This document shows, one piece after another, positions 7,651-17,025 of a stretch of DNA of 64,000 nt. The notes below the pieces were generated by a model. It saw nothing but the letters and a program-made list of their open reading frames with translations, had not been told where the DNA came from and ran no database searches. Origin of the DNA: DATCJA01 sp963814955 (lineage in GTDB: Bacteria > Acidobacteriota > Vicinamibacteria > Vicinamibacterales > UBA2999). The translations under genes and the position numbers were made by a program. Location of the stretch: assembly GCA_963814955.1 (NCBI GenBank), contig CAWFEX010000013.1, positions 310,001 to 374,000 of the forward strand, written 5' to 3'. The stretch's first letter is position 1. Every line of letters begins with the position of its first letter.

Positions 7651-10203
7651 ATGCGAGCCGTTCTGCCCTCTGGAATCACCTCGGCGTGGCGTAGTTTTCG
7701 TTCCCGCCGCACGCTCGGCGGCCTGGCAGCCGCATTCGTTGCCGTAACGGGTCTGGCCTGGGGAATTTTGTCGCTCACGTGGCCGGTGGCGCCTGTTCAC
7801 GTCCACGTACGCTGGAGAGCTGGCGTCACAGAGGGGCAGCGCGTTGAGCTCGAACGGCAATTTCAGCTGACCGACGGGCGGCCGATCGAGGGAACGAGCT
7901 GGGAGTATCAGCTCGTTGACGCATCGACGGGGAATATCCGGACCATTGTCCAGAACGCCAGCGTCGACGACACCGCTCATCTGAACCGCATCCGCTTCCG
8001 CCCGGAGTTTGCTCAGGACCGTGCTCGGCAGATCCTGGTCTATTCGGCGGCCGTCGGCGGCGTCGGGTCGGTGCTCTTTCTCCTCGTCTTTGTCGTCACC
8101 GGGCGGATTCTGTTGCTTCGTGTTCCTTCAACGTCGGACGTTTTGGCGTTCCTCGCATCAGCGCGCGCGGCGGCCTTAACTCCGGACGCGGGCTCGCGAG
8201 CCGCAACAACCGAGCGCGCGACGCCTGGCCGCGGCCCGCTGGTCTCTCCGAACTACAGCCGTCACTTGACGGTCTTTGCAGTAGCTGGGTTCGTTCTCGC
8301 AGTTGTCGCGATGGTGACGCTTGCGGGTGCCGCTGCCGGATCGGCAGCGCTCGCACTCATCGTGGTTTATGCCTGTGGCTACCTGGTTGGTGCGCTGCTC
8401 GTGAGCCGCGTAGACGGGGATTTCGGACTGTCGTGGGCCGTGATTCGAACAATCGCCGGCTTGCTGCTGACCGCGTCTGCATTCCTGTTGTCGCTCGTGC
8501 TGTCAGTTCCATGGTTTCTCGCGCCCGCAGCGCTGGTTGCCGCTGCCGTTTATCTTCGTGGCAGAACAGCGTTTGCGTGGCCACATACCACTGTTCGATT
8601 TCGCTGGGACGACGCGGTGGCGGGAGGGCTGGTTGCAGTCCTGCTGTTGCCAATCGCGATGACGTTCTTCCATATGGCGCCCGGCAGCTTTCCTCCGGTC
8701 TTCTACAACATTGATACGGCTTACTTTCTGGAGAAGGTACATGCGCTGGTCGAGGCGACCAGTTTTCCACCGGAGTCACTGAGCAACGTGGGCGTGAGGC
8801 GCACGTACCACTACGGCACGCAGGCCATGGCGGCGTTGATCTCACGGAGCTCCGGACTCCTGCCTCATCATGCGGTGTTCCTGATCGTGCTTCCGTTGCT
8901 CACGGCTGGCGTTGCGGCGGCGGCCGTGACCGTGGCGCGGTATGTGAGTCCGGCCGTGCCGCGAAGCGTGGCGGTTCCATTGCTCCTTCTTTCGACGCCG
9001 TCGATGTCCAACTCTTTCTGGAGCACGTTCGGTCCCGAGCTCTGGGGTGCCGCGACGTCGACGGGGTTTTCGATGGAAACGCTTGCCGGAGACTACAGCC
9101 CGTGGGGTTTTCTTTCGAACGAGGGACAGAACGTCGGCGGTGATTTCGTCGTTCTCGGCAGCGTTGCCGGCATCGCAGCCGCCCCATCCTGGGGATGGAC
9201 GCTGCCCGCCTTCCTGATCGGAAGCGCCATATTGGTCAAGACGCCGGTGGGCGTGGCCCTGGTGGCCGGCTTCCTGCTGGCTGAGACGTGGCGAGCGATG
9301 ACCGGGGGACGCTTCTGGCCATCGCCTCAGATGCTGGCCGCCCTGGCGGTGTTCACCGTGACGGCTGTCGCATTCTTTCTCGTGAGGCTCGAGTCGAACT
9401 TCCGTGTCGAGCTGTTTCCACTGGCGCACCTCACCGGGATCGTCGAGGGGGGGAGTCTTTTCGGGTTCGCTCTCGATGTCCTGTGGCTGTTGCTGCCCGT
9501 CTTGATCGTGTGGTCGGCGGGCATCATCGATCCGGACAAGCGCAGCGCGCCGATTCTTCTGATGGGGCTCGCGCCTTTCGTCGTCGTCAACACCACGCGC
9601 ATGGACAACATCGTGGCGGGCGGCGGAGGCACGGGCGGCGACTGGTTGCAGATTCTGCATCCGGTGCCCTTCCTGCTGCACGCATTCGCGCTGAGCTTCG
9701 TGAGCCGGCGCTGGGGGCGACTCGGACGTGCGCGGCGGGTGGCCGTCGTGCTGGTGATGGCAATGGCGATTGTGCCGGTCGCCACTGTGGCTGCGCGCTA
9801 CTCGCTGCGGTTCGCCATGAATCCAGAAGACGGAAACGAATTTGCCGACAATCGATCGCTCGCGGACGCTCTCGCCGCCATCCCCGTGCGCGGCAGCATC
9901 GTTGTGACGAATGATCTTCGCTACCCCGCGCAGAACTTCACGCGCAACGACCGGCAGATGCAGATTCCAGCGCTCTACGGGCACCAGGCGTTTGCGGTGA
10001 ACTATGCCCATGAGGCGGTGGAGGAGCGGCGTCCTTTACAGCAGCTCTTGCAGCAATCGCGGTGGACCGAGGCTATTTCCGAGTCGGCGCGCGCCTACCA
10101 TTGGACGCATTTCCTCGTTCGCAAGGACTACGCTCACCCCGTTCCGATTCCGCTGGAGCAGGTGTTCGAGAACCGCGATTACGCGGTATTCCGGTTTCAG
10201 TGA
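7651..10203 (+). CDS. Large polytopic membrane protein, GT-C-like
   Basis: A protein of 850 aa with about 14-16 hydrophobic helices; the first two are at about residues 24-46 and 129-155. An extracytoplasmic domain between them (residues 47-128) begins VHVHVRWRAGV. After the seventh helix comes FYNIDTAYFLEKVHAL, positioned like the acidic first-loop motif of GT-C glycosyltransferases. The C-terminal portion (about 690-850) is soluble. The size and helix layout fit a lipid-sugar-dependent glycosyltransferase or a DUF2298-like membrane protein, but no diagnostic motif confirms it. No glycan operon surrounds it. Function remains inferred. Confidence 0.7.
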   Translation: MRAVLPSGITSAWRSFRSRRTLGGLAAAFVAVTGLAWGILSLTWPVAPVHVHVRWRAGVTEGQRVELERQFQLTDGRPIEGTSWEYQLVDASTGNIRTIVQNASVDDTAHLNRIRFRPEFAQDRARQILVYSAAVGGVGSVLFLLVFVVTGRILLLRVPSTSDVLAFLASARAAALTPDAGSRAATTERATPGRGPLVSPNYSRHLTVFAVAGFVLAVVAMVTLAGAAAGSAALALIVVYACGYLVGALLVSRVDGDFGLSWAVIRTIAGLLLTASAFLLSLVLSVPWFLAPAALVAAAVYLRGRTAFAWPHTTVRFRWDDAVAGGLVAVLLLPIAMTFFHMAPGSFPPVFYNIDTAYFLEKVHALVEATSFPPESLSNVGVRRTYHYGTQAMAALISRSSGLLPHHAVFLIVLPLLTAGVAAAAVTVARYVSPAVPRSVAVPLLLLSTPSMSNSFWSTFGPELWGAATSTGFSMETLAGDYSPWGFLSNEGQNVGGDFVVLGSVAGIAAAPSWGWTLPAFLIGSAILVKTPVGVALVAGFLLAETWRAMTGGRFWPSPQMLAALAVFTVTAVAFFLVRLESNFRVELFPLAHLTGIVEGGSLFGFALDVLWLLLPVLIVWSAGIIDPDKRSAPILLMGLAPFVVVNTTRMDNIVAGGGGTGGDWLQILHPVPFLLHAFALSFVSRRWGRLGRARRVAVVLVMAMAIVPVATVAARYSLRFAMNPEDGNEFADNRSLADALAAIPVRGSIVVTNDLRYPAQNFTRNDRQMQIPALYGHQAFAVNYAHEAVEERRPLQQLLQQSRWTEAISESARAYHWTHFLVRKDYAHPVPIPLEQVFENRDYAVFRFQ

Positions 10204-10216
10204 GAGGATTGATGAG

Positions 10217-10510
10217 CTACGTCGCCTCGAGGGCGATCATCGACTCGATGGCGGCCAGCGCGTCGGTCACGTTCATTCCACGGGTGATGTGGAGGACCAC
10301 GGAGCGGGGAACGACGCCCAGCAGGTCGAGCTGGACCCATACGTCGAAGCGCGCCATGTGAATCCCCGCCACCTCGGCTGTCCATTGTTCGCCGCCCACG
10401 GCAAAATGCCGTCGATCGAGGGCCGTGAACCACCAGCGTGCCGCACCCGACCATGGGCCGGTCACGATCTCGGCGCGTCCTGCCATGGTCGATGGATCGA
10501 GCTCTGGCAT
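10217..10510 (-). CDS. Hypothetical protein
   Basis: A soluble protein of 97 aa without signal peptide, convergent with the GT-C-like gene at a 13-bp gap. It contains WWFTALDRRHFAVGGEQW and a helical C-terminus DALAAIESMIALEAT. No family is recognised. The ATG at 10510 lacks a strong ribosome site; an internal ATG at MAGRAE is possible. Confidence 0.45.
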   Translation of the reverse strand: MPELDPSTMAGRAEIVTGPWSGAARWWFTALDRRHFAVGGEQWTAEVAGIHMARFDVWVQLDLLGVVPRSVVLHITRGMNVTDALAAIESMIALEAT

Positions 10511-10640
10511 CTTGGAGACCGCAGAAATTGTCGGGTTGGGAACGGCCGCATTGTAATTATTGATCGCGCCGAATCAAGCGAAGCGATCCGCGAAGGATAC
10601 CGACTCCGGCGGTGCGGAACGCCGGAATCACTGCAGCCCT

Positions 10641-10720
10641 AGGAGATATTTTTTTTTCGCGCGAGAGGTTTCAACAGGCTCTGCACATCATGTCCACATC
10701 ATTCACACATCTTTTCCACA
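10641..10720. promoter_or_regulatory. Phased DnaA-box-like motifs next to a T-tract
   Basis: Four CACA motifs start at 10684, 10695, 10706 and 10717, an exact 11-bp period. The last is TTTTCCACA, one mismatch from the DnaA box TTATCCACA; the second is TGTCCACA. A run of nine T at 10649-10657 lies about 27 bp to the left. This could be a DnaA-binding site or part of an origin-like or regulatory element. No dnaA, dnaN or parA gene is adjacent. Confidence 0.4.
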
Positions 10721-10754
10721 GATCAGAGCGCGCTGTTCGTTCGGCGAAGGATCC

Positions 10755-10791
10755 GGGGTCAGACCCGGGGTCAGACCCCGGGTCTGACCCC
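10755..10791. repeat. GGGGTCAGACCC nested palindrome
   Basis: Three consecutive copies, two direct and one inverted: GGGGTCAGACCC, GGGGTCAGACCCC, GGGTCTGACCCC. The same motif occurs at 16963-16995. It is a dispersed intergenic repeat. Confidence 0.7.
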
Positions 10792-10867
10792 TTGTGCAGA
10801 GAGACATGTCCTGATCGTTCGAGTCTCATCGGTCATCCGCCAGGTCAGCCGTAACGACTGCCGTCGC

Positions 10868-11150
10868 CTAAGCCGGCACCTGCTGAACCAACTCGAAGTT
10901 CACGATCGCGGTCCGGTAATCGAGCAGCGCCCGCAGCTCGGCCGTTTGCGCAGCTGCCAGATTCGCGTTGCGCCTGCAGCACCAGCTGCATCACCGTCGC
11001 CCTGGCCTGGTCGACCTGGGTCGGACACAGACGGGTCGAGCTCTGCGCTGATCTCGCCTTTCTTCACCACGCTGTTGTAGTCGGCGCACAGCGTCTTGAT
11101 GGTTTCCGACACCTGAGTGCCGATCTGAACCGGACCGGTCGAGCACGTGA
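10868..11150 (-). pseudogene. Fused remnant of an efflux adaptor and a TolC-like protein
   Basis: Translating the minus strand in changing frames gives the N-terminal part of a membrane-fusion adaptor (GPVQIGTQVSETIK, DYNSVVKKGEI, AELDPS). After a +1 shift it reads TQVDQARATV, then LVLQAQR. After another shift it reads NLAAAQTAELRALLDY and RTAIVNFELVQQVPA followed by TAG at 10868-10870. The latter two blocks match the C-terminus of TolC-family outer-membrane proteins. So an adaptor start has been joined to a TolC end with loss of everything between, including any inner-membrane pump gene. This is a decayed tripartite efflux operon. Confidence 0.7.
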
Positions 11151-11151
11151 T

Positions 11152-12376
11152 ATGTTCCGGCGCGTGAGACGCAGCCACCGGAAAGTGTGCGGAATGACGG
11201 CCTTCGCGTTCGGCACGCTCGTGACCGCCGTTGTGGCGTTCGCGCCTGGTTCAGGGACGCCACCGGCGCAGGCCGCGCAAGCGGAGCGTCGCGTTCCGCA
11301 GTACCGGGTCGATCCGGCCTGGCCGAAACCTCTTCCCGAACGTTGGCTGGTCGGGGCAATTGCCGGGGTCGCGGTGGACGCCCGCGACCACATCTGGATC
11401 GTGCACCGACCCGGGACGCTCCAGCCCAACGAGACGCGATCGATCTGGCGCGCCGCCCCTCCGGTGCTCGAGTTCGACCAGGAGGGAAATCTCGTGTCAG
11501 CGTGGGGCGGACCAGGTACCGGCTACGAGTGGCCCGACCTCGAGCACGGCATCTACGTCGACCACGAGGAGAACGTCTGGCTCGGAGGAGGGGGCGAGAA
11601 GGATTCGCAGCTGCTCAAATTCACGAGGCAGGGCCGGTTCCTTCTGCAGATCGGCCGGAAAGGGCAGAACAGCGGCAGCAACGACACCCGGAACCTCGGC
11701 GCCGCCGCCAACATGATCGTTGACCGCGAGACCAACGAGCTGTACGTCGCGGACGGTTATGTGAACCACCGCGTCATCGTGTTCGATGCGACCACGGGCG
11801 CCTACAAGCGTCACTGGGGCGCGTACGGGAAGCGGCCAGACGACTCCTATTTCACCGAGGCGGGAGAGCGGCTTCCAAGTCCCTTCAGCGGAGCTGTGCA
11901 GTACCGAGAACCGGCCGAGTCAGTACGATCCCGATGGTCCGCCGCCGCCCCAGTTCCGCATCGTGCACGTGGTGCGGATTGCCCGCGACGGGCTCGTCTA
12001 CGTATGCGACAGGACGAACGATCGCATTCAAGTGTTCCGGAAAGACGGCACATTCGTAAAAGAGAAATTCATCGCGCGACGAACGCTTGGGAGCGGATCC
12101 GTCTGGGATATTGGCTTCTCAACGGATCCCGCCCAGACCTACCTGGTCGTGCTCGACGGAACCAATCAGCAGGTGTACATCGTCGAACGCGAGACGCTGG
12201 AGGTGGTGAGCGGGTTCGGCCACGCCGGACGCTGGGCTGGACAGTTCTACGGGGCGCACAATCTCGGCGTCGATTCGCAGGGGAACCTTTTCGTTGGCGA
12301 GACGTACGAAGGGAAGCGCGTCCAGAAGTTTGTGTATACGGGACTCGGTGCTGCGCAGGCGCCGCTCGTCCAGTAG
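11152..12376 (+). pseudogene. NHL/6-bladed beta-propeller protein, frameshifted
   Basis: The first frame (from 11152) encodes a signal peptide and propeller repeats: RVDPAWPKPLPERW, GVAVDARDHIWIVHRPG, MIVDRETNELYVADGYVNHR. Near 11900 the homologous reading moves by one base into another frame: SQYDPDGPPPPQF, IARDGLVYVCDRTNDRIQVF, FGHAGRWAGQFYGAHN, NLFVGETYEGKRVQKF, ending at 12376. Together they make an about 408-aa secreted NHL-repeat protein resembling peptidyl-hydroxyglycine lyase-like propellers. A single inserted base in a GC-rich stretch, or a sequencing error, explains the break. Confidence 0.75.
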
Positions 12377-12396
12377 ACGACAGCGCACACCGAAAG

Positions 12397-12653
12397 CTTG
12401 TAGAGCGCAGGCTCAGCCTGCGCGACAAGGACTCAGCCGGGGGAACCCGAGGCCGTCGCCGGATTCGTCGTGACACGCGATTTCTAGGCAGAAGCGTAAT
12501 GTCCTGCACAACTGCGGCGCGCCGGGTCGAGCGCGTTCCGACCTTTGACCTTTTGACTTTTGCCTTTTGCACTTTCTCCAATCGTACGTCAGTGTCCGGC
12601 TTCAGCCGGACTGACGCGGGTCCGCCTGAAGGCGGACGCTACGGCGGCCAAGG
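12397..12653. repeat. Intergenic repeat cluster
   Basis: Contains GCGCAGGCTCAGCCTGCGC at about 12407, short direct repeats of CTTTTGACTTTTGCC at 12540-12577, then the palindromes GTCCGGCTTCAGCCGGAC and GTCCGCCTGAAGGCGGAC at 12594-12638 closed by CTACGGCGG. No gene is seen in this stretch. Confidence 0.65.
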
Positions 12654-12656
12654 ATC

Positions 12657-13847
12657 TTACAGCTCCCGCAAGGCCGACGCGATCGGCAGGCGCGCCGCGC
12701 GTATGGCCGGCAACAAGCCGCCGACGAACCCCATCATCAGCGCATAGAAGAGTCCCATCCCCAGCAGTTCCGGAGTCACGCGAAAAGCAAACGCCACCTG
12801 TGTGAACGTCTGAAAGTTCATGGTGGACGTCTGGTACCCGTTGAACGCCAGGTATGCGGCGATTCCTCCAATTGCACCACCGATGATGCCGAGTCCCAGC
12901 GACTCGGCCAGTACCGATACCAGAACTGACGTCGTGTTGAAGCCGAGCGCGCGCAGTGTCGCAATCTCGCGCGCCCGTGTCGCGACCGCCGTGTACATCG
13001 TCAGGATGGCGCCGAACACCGCGCCGACACCCATGAGAGCCGCGATGCCGAAGCCTATCGTCTGAATCAGCCGGGTCATCGCCACGGATTGCGCCGCGTC
13101 GTACTCGTTCTCGCGACGAATGGACAGGTTGACCTGCGGGTTGGACGTCAGCCAGTCACGGAAGGTATCGAAGGAATCCTGTGAATCAAGTTGCACGAGT
13201 ACCGATTGAAACGTGTTGCCGCGCCGATAGGCTCCCTGGAGCGTACGGACGTCGGACCAGATCTCGGTTTCGGCCACTCCGCCATCGGCTTCGAATACGC
13301 CGACGACCTGCCACTTGTTCTGTCCGGACACGATTGTGTCGCCGACATTCGTGTTAACGAATTGCCCGTTGGCGGCGCGGCCCACGATTACCTCGTTGGT
13401 GCCGAACTCGAACATGCGACCGGAGACGAGAGACACCTCCTCGCGCACCGCCGGGCCGGTCGCCTCGATCCCACGCATGGGCACGTTGGCCGACCCGTCG
13501 GGCCGTGATTTTTTCGGCACATCGAGAATCACGTAGAGCTCGGCGGAGGCGAGCGGCCCTGAGCCGCCGCGCCGCATGCCCGGGGCTTGTTTGATGACGT
13601 CGACGTCCGGACCGTCGAGCCCGCTCGTCAGCTCCGTATCCGCCCCGCTTCGCATCACAAGTGCCCGCCCGGGCGAACCCGAGCCTTGCATCGCCGCCGC
13701 GAAGCCGGCGGCGATCGACAGCACCGAGACGAACACGACGACCACGCCGGCAATACCGATAATGGCCACTGCCGATGAACTGAGACGGGCAGGGATGGTC
13801 CGGAAATTCAGCGCGATGATGGCGGCGGTCTGGGCGATCCACTTCAC
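12657..13847 (-). CDS. ABC transporter permease, FtsX/MacB type (second)
   Basis: A protein of 396 aa with one N-terminal helix (about residues 23-50, VAIIGIAGVVVVFVSVLSIA), a large periplasmic domain (about 55-260) and three C-terminal helices. GFGIAALMGVGAVFGAILTMYT is followed by the FtsX coupling motif TRAREIATLRALG. This is the four-helix FtsX/MacB topology. It is the last gene of an adaptor-ATPase-permease-permease operon, 1 bp from the preceding permease. The two permeases probably form a heterodimer with the shared ATPase to drive export through the adaptor. Confidence 0.9.
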   Translation of the reverse strand: MKWIAQTAAIIALNFRTIPARLSSSAVAIIGIAGVVVVFVSVLSIAAGFAAAMQGSGSPGRALVMRSGADTELTSGLDGPDVDVIKQAPGMRRGGSGPLASAELYVILDVPKKSRPDGSANVPMRGIEATGPAVREEVSLVSGRMFEFGTNEVIVGRAANGQFVNTNVGDTIVSGQNKWQVVGVFEADGGVAETEIWSDVRTLQGAYRRGNTFQSVLVQLDSQDSFDTFRDWLTSNPQVNLSIRRENEYDAAQSVAMTRLIQTIGFGIAALMGVGAVFGAILTMYTAVATRAREIATLRALGFNTTSVLVSVLAESLGLGIIGGAIGGIAAYLAFNGYQTSTMNFQTFTQVAFAFRVTPELLGMGLFYALMMGFVGGLLPAIRAARLPIASALREL

Positions 13848-13848
13848 G

Positions 13849-14997
13849 TCAGGCTCTCCTCAGGGCGTCGGTGATCCGCAGCTTCATTGCGCCGAGCGCC
13901 GGCGCCGCCCCGGCGAGGAATCCCATGGCGACCATGAGTGCGACGCCGATCGCGACATCGCGTGGCGACAGCACGAAGATTGGCAGCATGCCACCCGTCG
14001 GGTCGCCCTGCTGGACAAACAGCCAGGCGAGCGCGAGCCCGAGCCCTCCGCCAACGAGCACGATGAAGAGTGATTCGGCGAGGACCAGCATCAGGATTGT
14101 GCCGCCGGTAAACCCGAGTGTCTTGAGCACCGCCAGTTCGCTCGTCCGCTCCCGAACCGACTGCGCCATGGTGCTCGCGGCAACGAGCCCGAACATGAAG
14201 AGCACCACTGAGGAAATCGCAATCATGATCGCCCCGATATCGCCGATCTGCGTCGCAAAACCCTCGATGAAGCCTTTCTCGGTGGTCGTCTTGGTTTCCG
14301 CCGACGAGTTGGCAAACATTTCGTCGAAAGTGCGGCTCAACGCCACGGCTTCGGACGGGTCCTGAATTTTCACGACATACCAGCCGACGAGTCCCTCGCC
14401 TTCGGCGCGGTTCTCATCCAGATAGTCGTATCTGAAGAAGAACTGCGTCTTGTCGATGCCGTCATCGCCGTCGTAGATCCCGACGAGGTTGAACTCCCAG
14501 GTCTGGCCCTGTTTCGGCTGCCAGATGGTGCCCGTGAGCGGAATCCGGTCACCTACGTTCCACCCGAAGCGCTCGGCGAGATCCCTGCCTGCGATCGCGC
14601 CCTGCCGGTCGGACATCCAGGCGTTGGCCTGGTCGGACGGCAGCCGGAACTCCGGGTAGATCTTCAGGAATGGTTCGGGGTCGACGGCGATGTTGGCGAA
14701 AAAGTTCGCGGGCTCCTGATAGATGCCGTTGAACCATGTCTGGTGCGTCGCCAGTTCCACGCCCGGCGTTTGCTGCAGCCGGCCCAGATAGGAGTACGGC
14801 AACGGCATGATCAGGCTCACCTTGTGAATGAGGATGAGCCTGTCGAGACCCGCGATGTCGATCCCCAGACTGAACGCCGCACGAATCGTCATCAGCAGCC
14901 CGAACAGGAGGAACGCGACGAAGATGGACAGCAGGGTGAACGTGGTGCGGAACCGTCGACGCCAGACGTTCCTCCAGATGAGCGGAAGGAACTTCAT
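13849..14997 (-). CDS. ABC transporter permease, FtsX/MacB type (first)
   Basis: A protein of 382 aa with an N-terminal helix (TLLSIFVAFLLFGLLMTI), a periplasmic domain of about 200 residues and three C-terminal helices. MIAISSVVLFMFGLVAASTM is followed by RERTSELAVLKTLGFT. The FtsX-like layout matches the next gene but sequence similarity is low, suggesting a heterodimer. The start overlaps the upstream ATPase stop by 4 bp, indicating translational coupling. Confidence 0.9.
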   Translation of the reverse strand: MKFLPLIWRNVWRRRFRTTFTLLSIFVAFLLFGLLMTIRAAFSLGIDIAGLDRLILIHKVSLIMPLPYSYLGRLQQTPGVELATHQTWFNGIYQEPANFFANIAVDPEPFLKIYPEFRLPSDQANAWMSDRQGAIAGRDLAERFGWNVGDRIPLTGTIWQPKQGQTWEFNLVGIYDGDDGIDKTQFFFRYDYLDENRAEGEGLVGWYVVKIQDPSEAVALSRTFDEMFANSSAETKTTTEKGFIEGFATQIGDIGAIMIAISSVVLFMFGLVAASTMAQSVRERTSELAVLKTLGFTGGTILMLVLAESLFIVLVGGGLGLALAWLFVQQGDPTGGMLPIFVLSPRDVAIGVALMVAMGFLAGAAPALGAMKLRITDALRRA

Positions 14998-15686
14998 GAC
15001 TGACCGTTCCCGGTGAGAACGCCCTTGTCGAGATGCAGTGTGCGGCGCGCACGTTCGGCGGCTCGTGGATCGTGGGTGACCATCACGATCGTTTTTCCGT
15101 GATCGCGATTGAGCGCCTGCAGCAGATCGAGGATCTCATCGCCCGCCTTGCGATCGAGGTCTCCAGTCGGTTCATCGCAAAGGAGCAGCGTCGGATCCGT
15201 CACGATCGCGCGGGCGATGCCCACGCGCTGCTCCTGGCCGCCTGACAACTGACGCGGATAGTGCTTCGCCCGATCGGCAAGGCCCACGACCTTCAACGCA
15301 ATGCCCACGCGCTTGCGGCGATCGGCCTTCGACAGCGATGTGAGGAGCAGCGGCAGCTCGACGTTCCGCTCGGCCGTGAGCACCGGCAGGAGGTTGTACA
15401 GCTGAAACACGAAGCCGATGTGCCGGGAGCGCCACCGCGAGAGCTGCCCGCCGTTGAGCGCGCTGATGCGGATGCTGTCGACTTCGACGTCGCCTCCGCT
15501 CGGCGAATCGAGCCCGCCCATGAGGTTGAGCAGCGTTGTCTTTCCCGAACCGGATGGCCCCATGAGCGCGAGGAAGTCGCCTTTCGGAACATCGAGGTTG
15601 ACGCCCGTCAGCACCTCGATGCGCTCGCCTCCGCGAGTGAAATATTTGTGAACGTCTCGTACTTTGACCAGTGCCTCTTCGCTCAT
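14994..15686 (-). CDS. ABC transporter ATP-binding protein (LolD/MacB type)
   Basis: An ATPase of 230 aa. Walker A is GPSGSGKTT, the Q-loop FVFQLYNLLPVL, the signature LSGGQEQRVGIARAI, Walker B LLLCDEPTGDLD and the H-loop VMVTHDP. The signature reads GGQEQR rather than the more common GGQQQR. The open frame runs to 15758, but the ATG at 15684-15686 starts the conserved MSEEALVKVRDVHKYF. It powers the two permeases downstream. Confidence 0.93.
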   Translation of the reverse strand: MSEEALVKVRDVHKYFTRGGERIEVLTGVNLDVPKGDFLALMGPSGSGKTTLLNLMGGLDSPSGGDVEVDSIRISALNGGQLSRWRSRHIGFVFQLYNLLPVLTAERNVELPLLLTSLSKADRRKRVGIALKVVGLADRAKHYPRQLSGGQEQRVGIARAIVTDPTLLLCDEPTGDLDRKAGDEILDLLQALNRDHGKTIVMVTHDPRAAERARRTLHLDKGVLTGNGQS

Positions 15687-15699
15687 ACCCCGCGCCTTT

Positions 15700-16920
15700 T
15701 CATTGCATGACCACTTGCGCGCCGCTTGCCAGTTCCGCCGGCGGCTCGAGAACCACACGCTCTCCAGCGTTCAAGCCGGCAAGGACTTCCATGCGATCGC
15801 CATCCGTGCCGCCCACCTTGACGGCGCGCCGGTCGACGACACCAGTGTTCGACACGACAAAGGCGTAGGACCGATCGCCCTCGGTACGGATGGCGCTCTT
15901 CGGCACCAGCGTCACCGGACGCGCGGCAGCCACGTCCGGGCCTTCCTCGTCTCGAAGAAAGGTGACCTTCACGCCCATGTCCGGCAGGATGCGCGAATCG
16001 AGCTCGTTGAAACCAATGCGCACGAGCACTGTGGCCTTCTGTCGGTCGGCTGCCGGTACGGTGGTGATGACGCGGGCCGGAATCGGCGCATCCGGATACG
16101 CATCCAGCGTCGCACTGACGCTTTGAGCTGGCTTGACGCGGTTGATGTACGCCTCGTTGACGTCGACTTCGATTTCGAGCGACTGCATGTCGACGATCGT
16201 GCAGATACCTGTTCGCGTGAAGCCGCCGCCCGCGGAGACGGGCGATACGGTTTCGCCTACCTGTGCGTCCTTCGAGATGGCAACGCCGCTGAAGGGTGCC
16301 CGGATGACGGTATCGTCGAGGTTCGTCTTTGCCAGCGCAACCTGCTGCTCGGCGACGCGAACCTGTTCATGTGCGGCGAGAATGCGCGCGTCGAACGTGT
16401 CGACCTGTGCTTCGGCGGCCTCGAGCTCGGCCTGCGTCACGAGCCCGTCCTTGATCAGCCGCGCCAGTCTCGCGTGCGTCAGCTTGGCTTCGTTGAGACG
16501 CACTTCGTTCTCGCGAACGCCACGCCGCGCTGCCTCGGTTTGTGCTTCCGAAAGCGCCAGCGTCGCCTTCAGCGTCGCGTCATCGAGTCGAGCGAGCACC
16601 TGACCCTCTCGGACCGCCATCCCCTCCTCGACGTTGACCTCGACGAGCTTGCCGGTGATCTTCGACGCAACCGTTGCGCGGCGGCGGGCGGTCACGTAGC
16701 CCGCGGCGTTGAGCACGGCGGCCTGCGTACCGGCGGCGCGCTCGGTCACCATCGCTGTTTCAACTTCGAGAGGCTGTTCGCGGGTCATCCAGCGCCAGCC
16801 AGCGGCGCTGGCGAGGCCGACCACGAGCAAAAGCGCCAGCCATACCAGCCACCGCCGAGACGGCCGGTCAGGTTCGCGATCTATACGCAGCGCGGCGAGA
16901 TCGTCTTTGAGATCAGCCAT
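15700..16920 (-). CDS. Efflux periplasmic adaptor (MacA/HlyD type)
   Basis: A protein of 406 aa with one N-terminal membrane anchor (WLVWLALLLVVGLASAAGW, about residues 24-42). The lipoyl half-motif GKLVEVNVEEGMAVREGQ is followed by an alpha-helical hairpin (about 105-200, ALSEAQTEAARRGVRENEV) and the second half TVIRAPFSGVAISKDAQVGE. Beta-barrel and membrane-proximal domains complete it. It heads the structural genes of the operon and would link the ABC pump to a TolC-like channel. No intact TolC gene is present in the window. Confidence 0.92.
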   Translation of the reverse strand: MADLKDDLAALRIDREPDRPSRRWLVWLALLLVVGLASAAGWRWMTREQPLEVETAMVTERAAGTQAAVLNAAGYVTARRRATVASKITGKLVEVNVEEGMAVREGQVLARLDDATLKATLALSEAQTEAARRGVRENEVRLNEAKLTHARLARLIKDGLVTQAELEAAEAQVDTFDARILAAHEQVRVAEQQVALAKTNLDDTVIRAPFSGVAISKDAQVGETVSPVSAGGGFTRTGICTIVDMQSLEIEVDVNEAYINRVKPAQSVSATLDAYPDAPIPARVITTVPAADRQKATVLVRIGFNELDSRILPDMGVKVTFLRDEEGPDVAAARPVTLVPKSAIRTEGDRSYAFVVSNTGVVDRRAVKVGGTDGDRMEVLAGLNAGERVVLEPPAELASGAQVVMQ

Positions 16921-16962
16921 TCAGATCCAACAGCATAGTCGGCGTCCGTAAACTCCTCCGGA

Positions 16963-16995
16963 GGGGGTCAGACCCGGGTCACCGGTCTGACCCCT
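16963..16995. repeat. GGGGTCAGACC inverted repeat
   Basis: GGGGGTCAGACCCGGGTCACC followed by the inverted GGTCTGACCCC, in the 105-bp gap between marR-like and adaptor genes. Same family as 10755-10791. It could form a hairpin in the operon mRNA. Confidence 0.65.
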
Positions 16996-17025
16996 GTCCC
17001 GTCAGGCTCCGGTAACGGTGCACAT

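Noticed and set aside
8842..10011. A 389-aa minus-strand frame in the GT-C-like gene
   Set aside because: Low-complexity His/Arg/Gln-rich translation and no ribosome site; the plus-strand frame has clear membrane helices.
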